A DNA stretch of 10,604 nt from RZYP01 sp050256135 (GTDB lineage Bacteria > Bacillota > Negativicutes > Acidaminococcales > Acidaminococcaceae), in contig JBFWIF010000081.1 of the NCBI GenBank assembly GCA_050256135.1, positions 1 to 10,604 on the forward strand, in the 5' to 3' direction. Positions 1 to 5,520 of the stretch are shown here, in pieces (positions within the stretch are counted from its first letter, which is position 1; each line of letters begins with the position of its first letter). Made by a program: the position numbers and the translations under genes. The notes below the pieces were generated by a model. That model searched no databases, had not been told where the DNA came from, and was given only the letters and a program-made list of their open reading frames with translations.

Positions 1-597
1 CGGCAAAGCATAAAACTTACCAGGATTAACTCGACTAGGAACCAAATAATCACGAGCTCCTTCCGGAGTGCTCTTAGTCAACATTGGTGTTTCAATTTCT
101 ACAAATGAACGGTTATCAAGAAAATCACGCATTAATTTAGTAACTTTATGACGTAAAATTAGATTTTTCTGCATTTCAGGACGACGTAAATCAAGATAAC
201 GGTAACGCAATCTAACATTTTCATCAACATCAACACCATCCTGAATGTAAAAAGGGGGTGTTTTAGCAGTGTTTAATATTGCCAAAGAAGAAGCCTCTAC
301 TTCAATTTCGCCAGTAGGTATGTTGCAATTGATTGTATCCTCAGATCTTAAACGCACACATCCGGCAACGCTTACAACAAATTCATTACGAACATCTTCA
401 GCAACCTTAAAAGAGTCACCAGCTGTTTCTGTATCAATTACAATCTGAACAATGCCTGAACGGTCACGCAAATCAATAAAAATCAAACCACCATGGTCAC
501 GGCGTTTTGCAACCCAACCGCTCAAAGTTACCTGCTGACCAGCTTCTGCCGCTGTTAACAATCCGCAATGATGACTACGGTTAAAACATTTACCCAT
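1..597 (-). CDS. aspS: Aspartyl-tRNA synthetase, N-terminal 199 codons (cut by window edge)
   Basis: This enzyme charges tRNA-Asp (and, in non-discriminating forms, tRNA-Asn) with aspartate in the cytoplasm. The reading frame is open from the ATG at 597 to the window edge; bacterial AspRS is near 590 residues, so about a third is visible. Residues 1-105 form the OB-fold anticodon-binding domain, with VTLSGWVAKRRDHGG and LIFIDLRDRSGIVQ (about 23-51). The class II catalytic domain then begins with RYRYLDLRRPEMQ (131-143), the motif 1 region (VEIETPMLTKSTPEGARDY, 166-184) and the start of the active-site loop. The ATG overlaps the end of hisS by 8 bases (shared ATGGGTAA), and AGAGGTG (611-605) lies 7 bases upstream, inside hisS, implying translational coupling. 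His35 replaces the Leu of E. coli AspRS (see findings). Identity is clear; everything past residue 199 is unseen. Confidence 0.97.
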   Translation of the reverse strand, partial: MGKCFNRSHHCGLLTAAEAGQQVTLSGWVAKRRDHGGLIFIDLRDRSGIVQIVIDTETAGDSFKVAEDVRNEFVVSVAGCVRLRSEDTINCNIPTGEIEVEASSLAILNTAKTPPFYIQDGVDVDENVRLRYRYLDLRRPEMQKNLILRHKVTKLMRDFLDNRSFVEIETPMLTKSTPEGARDYLVPSRVNPGKFYALP

Positions 598-1864
598 TTT
601 CTCGCACCTCTGTTTTACATAAAATTGACTTAATACAATCCATTTTAATTTCAGTCTGTTCACTGGTCTTCATATCACGTAATACAACAAAACCCCGTGC
701 TACTTCATCTTCACCAAAAATTAATACCTTTTCGGCCTGCAGACGATTAGCCTGTTTCATCTGCGCTTTCATGCTTCTGCCTAAACTATCAATTTCAGCC
801 CTAACGCCAGCTTCTCTTAATTCAGTCACTGTTTTGAATGCCAGTGATGCATATTGTACTGCTGGTGATACTATAAACACATCAACAGTATTCTCCTGAT
901 TAGCAAGCAGTTCTTGTTTTTCCAAAGCGAGTAAAACTCTTTCCATACCCATAGCAAAACCAATGCCTGGGGTTTCAGGACCGCCCACTTCACTTACAAG
1001 ACCGTCATAGCGCCCACCACCACAAACAGCACTTTGTGCTCCAAGTGGAGAATATTGGATTTCAAAAGCTGTCTTAGTGTAATAATCAAGTCCACGCACA
1101 AGATTAGGATCTATTTCAAACTCCAACTTTACAGCATGCAATAAATTCTGCAGTTCGCTAAAATGTTCTTTACATTCATCACAGAGACAATCTGTTAATA
1201 AAGGCGCGCCTTGTGCCAATTCCTTGCATTTCTCATTCTTACAATCCAAAATCCGCAAAGGATTACGATCATAACGTGATCTGCAGTCTTCGCACAATTC
1301 ATTAAGTTTTGGTGCAAAAAAGGCTTTAAGTTTTTCTCTATGAATAGGCCTGCACTTTGGACAACCTACAGAGTTTATCAACAACTTTAAATCCTGAAGC
1401 CCAAGCTCTCTTAGAACCTGTACAGCAAGCATAATTACCTCAGCGTCAATTAAAGGATTACTAGTCCCCAACGCTTCCACCCCAAACTGATGGAATTGAC
1501 GCATCCTGCCAGCCTGTGGCCTATCATAGCGGAACATTGGTCCCATATAAAAAAGTTTTGTAGGAGCAGGTTCAGCATATAGTTTATTTTCAATATATGC
1601 TCTGACAACTGAAGCAGTATTTTCTGGACGAAGTGTAATACTTCTTTTACCACGGTCATTAAAAGTATACATTTCTTTTTCTACTACATCTGTTGTATCG
1701 CCGATGCCACGCAAGAATAGCTCAGTATGTTCGAAAATAGGTGTACGAATTTCCTGATAGCCATAAAGGCCACAAATGTATCGCATAACATTTTCTACAT
1801 GACGCCAAGCACCAACGTTTGCCGGTAAAATATCTTTTGTTCCCCTTGGGGCCGATGTTAGCAA
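590..1864 (-). CDS. hisS: Histidyl-tRNA synthetase
   Basis: HisRS attaches histidine to tRNA-His. The 424-residue protein is full length for the bacterial family. Visible class II features are the N-terminal APRGTKDILP (5-14), motif 2 around FYMGPMFRYDRPQAGRMRQF (105-124), the histidine-specific LVRGLDYYTKTAFEI (255-269) and CGGGRYDGL (281-289), and motif 3 GIGFAMGMERVLLALE (300-315). The C-terminal anticodon-binding domain begins near residue 327. The insertion domain has paired cysteines at 168/171, 191/194, 208/213 and 226/228/231, which could bind metal. The start is TTG, chosen because AGGAGG (1877-1872) sits 7 bases upstream and the N-terminus matches the family; no better ATG exists. 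Only 2 bases separate it from the hemZ stop codon, so there is no space for its own leader or promoter, and it probably depends on transcription from upstream. It overlaps aspS by 8 bases. Confidence 0.98.
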   Translation of the reverse strand: MLTSAPRGTKDILPANVGAWRHVENVMRYICGLYGYQEIRTPIFEHTELFLRGIGDTTDVVEKEMYTFNDRGKRSITLRPENTASVVRAYIENKLYAEPAPTKLFYMGPMFRYDRPQAGRMRQFHQFGVEALGTSNPLIDAEVIMLAVQVLRELGLQDLKLLINSVGCPKCRPIHREKLKAFFAPKLNELCEDCRSRYDRNPLRILDCKNEKCKELAQGAPLLTDCLCDECKEHFSELQNLLHAVKLEFEIDPNLVRGLDYYTKTAFEIQYSPLGAQSAVCGGGRYDGLVSEVGGPETPGIGFAMGMERVLLALEKQELLANQENTVDVFIVSPAVQYASLAFKTVTELREAGVRAEIDSLGRSMKAQMKQANRLQAEKVLIFGEDEVARGFVVLRDMKTSEQTEIKMDCIKSILCKTEVRENG

Positions 1865-1866
1865 TT

Positions 1867-3348
1867 CTATTCCTCCTGTTCATATCTTAAAGCAATTGTC
1901 TCTGCTCTTTTCGCAAATAATTGCTTTGCATTATTTTTATAATCAGAAAAGTTTTTTGGCATATGGAACTTATATAAATGATGTCCATCCAAAGCAGGAA
2001 CTTTAGTCGCAGACGATGGGCCAATACCAATTACGGTATGACGTTCTTCCATCATTTGCATATTATAGAAGCATTCCGTGCCTGATTTAGCATAGCCGAT
2101 ATTGGCGAGATTACCAAGCATATAATGCTGGCGGTATAAATAATATGGACTCATGCCAAGTTTTTCTGCAACTTTAGAAGCATGATCAAATACCAGTGCA
2201 GCTTCCTCGGTAGTAATAAACTCATAATTTTTCCATAGTTGAAAAAGTTGCGAGTTTTTTTTCAAAGCAAGAGTATGAACTGTAAGATTTTCAGGATAAA
2301 AGTCAAGCATCTTATCCAAAGAATATACTATATCTTTTATTTTTTCCTGCGGCAGACCAACAATCAGATCCATGTTTACTACCGAAATGCCGGATTTACG
2401 AATATCTGTAAAAGTATCATAAACTTGCTTAACCGTATGCCGTCTACCAATCAGAGCCAATGTTCTGTCATGCATCGTTTGCGGATTTATGCTGATTCTG
2501 TTAACGCCTGCTGCTTCCATAGCGTGTATTTTCTCTGCCGTTAAGCAATCTGGCCTACCCGCTTCTACCGTAAATTCATCTATTAAATCAATAGAAAAAT
2601 TATCGCTGACAATTTTCATTAGTTTTTGAAAGAAAATATCCTTCAGACTTGTCGGCGTGCCACCACCAATATAAAGCGACTTAATACATAAACCGTACAT
2701 ACTTTTTAATTGTACCACAGCCCGTATATCTTCTTCAACGCTGTTACAAAAGTTTTGCTGAAATTCGTCATCATCTGGCATGATTCCAGCTGGAAAAGAG
2801 CAATATAAGCAGCGCGAAGGACAATAAGGTACCCCGATATATACTGCAATACTCTTAATGGATCTGGATAAGACCGAATTTTGTTTTTTTGCAATATCTG
2901 AAATAAGCTTTGCGTTCCTGTTTGACAACAAGTATTTATCTGCTAGAACTTTTTCTGGATCCTTGCCAGAAAATAAAATCTTACTGGCAAGCTTTCCTGG
3001 TCTAACACCAGTTAAAACTCCCCAGTCAGGCTCAACTACTTCAAACGCTTGCTTAAGAACTGATAGTATTGAAAGTTTAGCACACCGAACCCATTCGCCG
3101 CGTTCTGTCATAGTAGCTAATTTATACTCAGCTGAAAACTTGCTGCCGCTTACATCTATGAAACAGGCATTACAAATCGAAAAAGCTTTATTTAAAGGCT
3201 CCTCCTTCAAATAAAGCTCACCAACAATATAATCTTCACGTACTTTAAGTGACATAAAACCCAGAAGCAGTAACATATCTGACAAGGGTTTGTCCATGTT
3301 AAAAGGTAAATTCCCAGTTCTCACCAATATTTTTTTTAGATTATCCAC
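1867..3348 (-). CDS. hemZ: HemZ-type radical SAM protein (annotated coproporphyrinogen dehydrogenase)
   Basis: This 493-residue protein belongs to the oxygen-independent coproporphyrinogen III oxidase-like radical SAM family, HemZ branch. Residues 1-165 form the N-terminal extension typical of HemZ (VLTGVRPGKL at 111-120). The radical SAM core follows: the 4Fe-4S cysteines Cys176, Cys180 and Cys183 in CPSRCLYC, the SAM-binding GGGTPTSL (228-235), and VEAGRPD (261-267). The HemZ signature PYYLYRQHYMLGNLANIGYA lies at 401-420. After the cluster the sequence is CSF, not the CxC of true HemN, so oxidative decarboxylation of coproporphyrinogen is assigned by family and is not proven here. The start is GTG at 3348, 6 bases after the AI-2E stop; AGGG is 4 bases and AGAAGG 11 bases upstream, both moderate ribosome sites. 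An in-frame ATG at codon 18 lacks a good site. A run of eight A sits at codons 4-7. It is followed directly by hisS. Confidence 0.93.
   Translation of the reverse strand: MDNLKKILVRTGNLPFNMDKPLSDMLLLLGFMSLKVREDYIVGELYLKEEPLNKAFSICNACFIDVSGSKFSAEYKLATMTERGEWVRCAKLSILSVLKQAFEVVEPDWGVLTGVRPGKLASKILFSGKDPEKVLADKYLLSNRNAKLISDIAKKQNSVLSRSIKSIAVYIGVPYCPSRCLYCSFPAGIMPDDDEFQQNFCNSVEEDIRAVVQLKSMYGLCIKSLYIGGGTPTSLKDIFFQKLMKIVSDNFSIDLIDEFTVEAGRPDCLTAEKIHAMEAAGVNRISINPQTMHDRTLALIGRRHTVKQVYDTFTDIRKSGISVVNMDLIVGLPQEKIKDIVYSLDKMLDFYPENLTVHTLALKKNSQLFQLWKNYEFITTEEAALVFDHASKVAEKLGMSPYYLYRQHYMLGNLANIGYAKSGTECFYNMQMMEERHTVIGIGPSSATKVPALDGHHLYKFHMPKNFSDYKNNAKQLFAKRAETIALRYEQEE
1872..1877 (-). promoter_or_regulatory. 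Shine-Dalgarno of hisS, decides a TTG start
   Basis: The minus strand reads AGGAGG here, followed by 7 bases (AATAGAA) and then TTG at 1864-1862. The site lies inside the last codons of hemZ. A consensus site at ideal spacing supports TTG as the initiation codon. Confidence 0.85.
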
Positions 3349-3354
3349 TTATCC

Positions 3355-4425
3355 CTATACCTTCTTATCTTCACTAGAATGCCATAGATGCTTATATAGC
3401 ACTTTGCATATCCCAGCCACCGGAACAGCAAAAATCAATCCCAGAATTCCAAATAATTTTGTTCCTATCAAAAGGCTTAAAATCAAAAGAACTGGATGTA
3501 GTTGAATTGATTTTCCCATAATTCTAGGCAATAAATAATGTGCATCTATTTGGTAAAACACGAAGTAAAAAATTGCTAATTTCAGAGCCAAAACAGAGGA
3601 ATCGGCATAAGCAAGAAAAACAGCAATAATAGATATTATAATAGGACCAATAACTGGAACTACTTCAGCTATCATAGCCATTAATCCCAGAATTAAAGGA
3701 TAGTCTATTCCTAAAACAAATACACCAGTTGTAATACAAATACCAACTAATATACATAGTTTAAACATTCCTTGTACATATGAACTAAGCACTTCTCCAA
3801 GCTCATCAAAAATACTAGCGGCTTTCGGCTGAGACTCTGCAGAAAAAATGTCGATAATCAGGCTTCGCAATTCCTGCCAGTCTTTCATGAAATAATATGA
3901 AAGAAAAGGAATAACTATAAGTCCTACCAGCATTAACGCCATTTGAAACGTAGACTTCACAATGGACTTTATCATTTCAAATATATAGCTTACTGTCCAA
4001 GCTAACATACTATCAATTAGCGACAATAGATTTGATGGAAGTTCAGATCTTGTTTTCTGGCCTAAGTTAAGCCAATCAAGATTTGAAGCATTGAGTCGAT
4101 TCAAATATTCTGGTAAATCATGTAAGAATTGATTTACTTCGCTAAAAAGCGGCAATACCATTAATTTTGCTACTATATATAGAAAAATTGCCACTGTGAC
4201 AAATGCTAATATTATAGAAAAATCACGTGATATCTGTTTTCTTGCCGTTCCAATTTTAACTTGTGCAAACAAATTAGCTAGCGGCTGCAAAGCAAAAGCT
4301 AATGCAATAGCAAGAATTATAGGAAGTAAAAAACCAGCGATATGATAAAAAATAAAAAAAGCTAGCAACACCCATATAATTTTAAAAATTGTGTTGTTTT
4401 CATAATTACTAAATAAATTATTCAT
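3355..4425 (-). CDS. AI-2E family (PerM/YtvI-like) membrane protein
   Basis: A 356-residue polytopic inner-membrane protein of the AI-2E transporter family, whose members include autoinducer-2 exporters, Na+/H+ antiporters and many proteins of unknown substrate. Likely membrane segments lie near 13-29, 31-53, 68-91, 155-180, 218-240, 242-272, 280-296 and 311-342, with a soluble stretch at 95-150. Family hallmarks are PFLSYYFMKDW (173-183), EVVPVIGPIIISIIAV (254-269) and the C-terminal GTKLFGILGLIFAVPVAG (321-338). Substrate cannot be read from sequence. I chose the ATG at 4425, 5 bases after the stop of the hydrolase gene, because the protein then begins just ahead of the first membrane helix. 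An in-frame TTG at 4464 would overlap the upstream gene by 34 bases and lacks a ribosome site. The ATG has no Shine-Dalgarno nearby, so translation probably depends on coupling or on the hairpin at 4436-4453. Confidence 0.9.
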   Translation of the reverse strand: MNNLFSNYENNTIFKIIWVLLAFFIFYHIAGFLLPIILAIALAFALQPLANLFAQVKIGTARKQISRDFSIILAFVTVAIFLYIVAKLMVLPLFSEVNQFLHDLPEYLNRLNASNLDWLNLGQKTRSELPSNLLSLIDSMLAWTVSYIFEMIKSIVKSTFQMALMLVGLIVIPFLSYYFMKDWQELRSLIIDIFSAESQPKAASIFDELGEVLSSYVQGMFKLCILVGICITTGVFVLGIDYPLILGLMAMIAEVVPVIGPIIISIIAVFLAYADSSVLALKLAIFYFVFYQIDAHYLLPRIMGKSIQLHPVLLILSLLIGTKLFGILGLIFAVPVAGICKVLYKHLWHSSEDKKV

Positions 4426-4430
4426 GATTT

Positions 4431-5051
4431 CTATTGCAGAAATGGATTTCTGCGTCTCTCCCAACCTATAGTTGTCGCAGGACCATGTCCAGGAAAAAGT
4501 TTCATTTCATCTGGCAGTGGCATAATCTTAGTTTTTATGGAATGCAATATCTGCGAATAAGAACCTCCTGGTAAATCTGTTCTGCCAATTGATTCAGAAA
4601 AAATAGTATCACCACAAAAAACGTTATCACTGCAAATCAAGCATACTCCACCCATAGTATGTCCTGGAGTAGCAATAACCTTAAATTTTAGGCCAGCAGC
4701 GATTATGGTTTCACCATCAACAAAGAATTCATCAGCGGACTTGAATTCCTTGCCTGCACCCATATAAATTGAAAGATTGCTGCTGGCTTTAGTAAGCATG
4801 CCAGAATCAGCTTCCGAAATATAGACTTTAGCGCCAGTAAAATCTCTCACTTCATCAACTGCCATTATATGATCGCTATGACCGTGAGTTAAAAATATGG
4901 CCTCAATAGTTATTCCATTTTGCCTGATTTTTTCAATAATCTGGTTCGCATCACCACCAGGATCAATTACAACACCTGATTTCTGCTCTTCATTTATAAC
5001 CAAATAGCAATTGGTACCTATTATTCCTACTTCCATTGCAATAATTTTCAT
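4431..5051 (-). CDS. Metallo-beta-lactamase-fold hydrolase, glyoxalase II / YqgX-like
   Basis: A 206-residue cytoplasmic metallohydrolase of the glyoxalase II-like branch of the metallo-beta-lactamase superfamily. The binuclear metal site is complete: THGHSDH (55-61, ligands His56, His58, Asp60, His61), TPGHTMGG (128-135, His131), CGDTIF (146-151, Asp148) and FPGHGP (186-191, His189). The C-terminal IGWERRRNPFL (195-205) is characteristic of the YqgX-like group of Firmicutes. It lacks the extra C-terminal domain of classical hydroxyacylglutathione hydrolases, so a thioester or other small substrate is likely but unknown. The ATG at 5051 is chosen over the TTG one codon earlier because GGAGG lies 6 bases upstream. 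It starts 15 bases after dtd and ends 5 bases before the AI-2E gene. Confidence 0.93.
   Translation of the reverse strand: MKIIAMEVGIIGTNCYLVINEEQKSGVVIDPGGDANQIIEKIRQNGITIEAIFLTHGHSDHIMAVDEVRDFTGAKVYISEADSGMLTKASSNLSIYMGAGKEFKSADEFFVDGETIIAAGLKFKVIATPGHTMGGVCLICSDNVFCGDTIFSESIGRTDLPGGSYSQILHSIKTKIMPLPDEMKLFPGHGPATTIGWERRRNPFLQ
4436..4453 (-). promoter_or_regulatory. Hairpin at the hydrolase/AI-2E junction, possible Shine-Dalgarno bridge
   Basis: The minus strand has 8-base arms GCAGAAAT and ATTTCTGC separated by CC; in RNA the innermost pair would open to make a loop. It covers the last codons of the hydrolase gene. GGGAGAG (4462-4456) lies 2 bases before it and the ATG of the next gene 10 bases after it, so folding would shorten an otherwise 30-base Shine-Dalgarno spacing to about 12. 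The inverted repeat is seen; the role is inference, and repeats of this length can arise by chance in 10 kb. Confidence 0.35.
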
Positions 5052-5066
5052 CAAAATCCTCCATTA

Positions 5067-5516
5067 CTAAAATATCTTTTTGCTGTCCAACACAATAGTC
5101 ACAGGGCCATCATTACATAGATTTACTGACATATGGGCTTGAAATTGCCCAGTTTCAGTATTAAACCCATCTGACTTTGCTAATTTGATAAAACTCTCAT
5201 AATACATTCTTGCTTTTTCTGGGGAAGCCGCATTTTCAAATGATGGTCTCCGTCCCTTTCGACAATCAGCGTACAAAGTAAACTGGGATACAATTAGTAA
5301 TTGCCCCTGCACGTCTCTGACAGATAAATTCATTTTACCTTGCTCATCCTCAAATATACGCAAATTAGTAATTTTTTCATATAAATACCTTAAATCTTCA
5401 TCAGAGTCCTGTTTCTCCACACCTAGAAGAATAAGCAATCCTTCACTTATTCTGCCAATAATATCAGCCGCTACCTTAACCTCAGCGTGGGAAACGCGTT
5501 GTATTACTGCTCGCAA
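5067..5516 (-). CDS. dtd: D-aminoacyl-tRNA deacylase
   Basis: DTD hydrolyses D-amino acids (and glycine wrongly placed on tRNA-Ala) from tRNA, a proofreading step that keeps them out of proteins. The 149-residue length is normal for the family, which works as a homodimer. Both active-site signatures are present: SQFTLYAD (77-84, containing the conserved Thr80) and the cross-subunit Gly-cisPro motif in NDGPVT (135-140). The N-terminus MRAVIQRVSHAEV is also typical. The start is TTG at 5516, fixed by AGGAGGG (5530-5524) 7 bases upstream, which overlaps the end of rel; only 4 bases separate the two genes. Linkage of dtd to rel is conserved in many Firmicutes. Assignment is secure. Confidence 0.97.
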   Translation of the reverse strand: MRAVIQRVSHAEVKVAADIIGRISEGLLILLGVEKQDSDEDLRYLYEKITNLRIFEDEQGKMNLSVRDVQGQLLIVSQFTLYADCRKGRRPSFENAASPEKARMYYESFIKLAKSDGFNTETGQFQAHMSVNLCNDGPVTIVLDSKKIF

Positions 5517-5520
5517 ATAC

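Noticed and set aside
1201..1212. Perfect 12-bp palindrome AAGGCGCGCCTT within hisS
   Set aside because: A palindrome of this length is expected a few times by chance in a 10-kb window; it lies in conserved coding sequence and has no promoter or other context.
2239..3505. Plus-strand open frames opposite hemZ and the AI-2E gene
   Set aside because: They are antisense shadows of well-identified genes, have no recognisable domains, and resemble chance open frames.
4426..4464. N-terminal extension of the AI-2E protein to the TTG at 4464
   Set aside because: It would overlap the hydrolase gene by 34 bases, has no ribosome site, and adds polar residues not expected before the first membrane helix.
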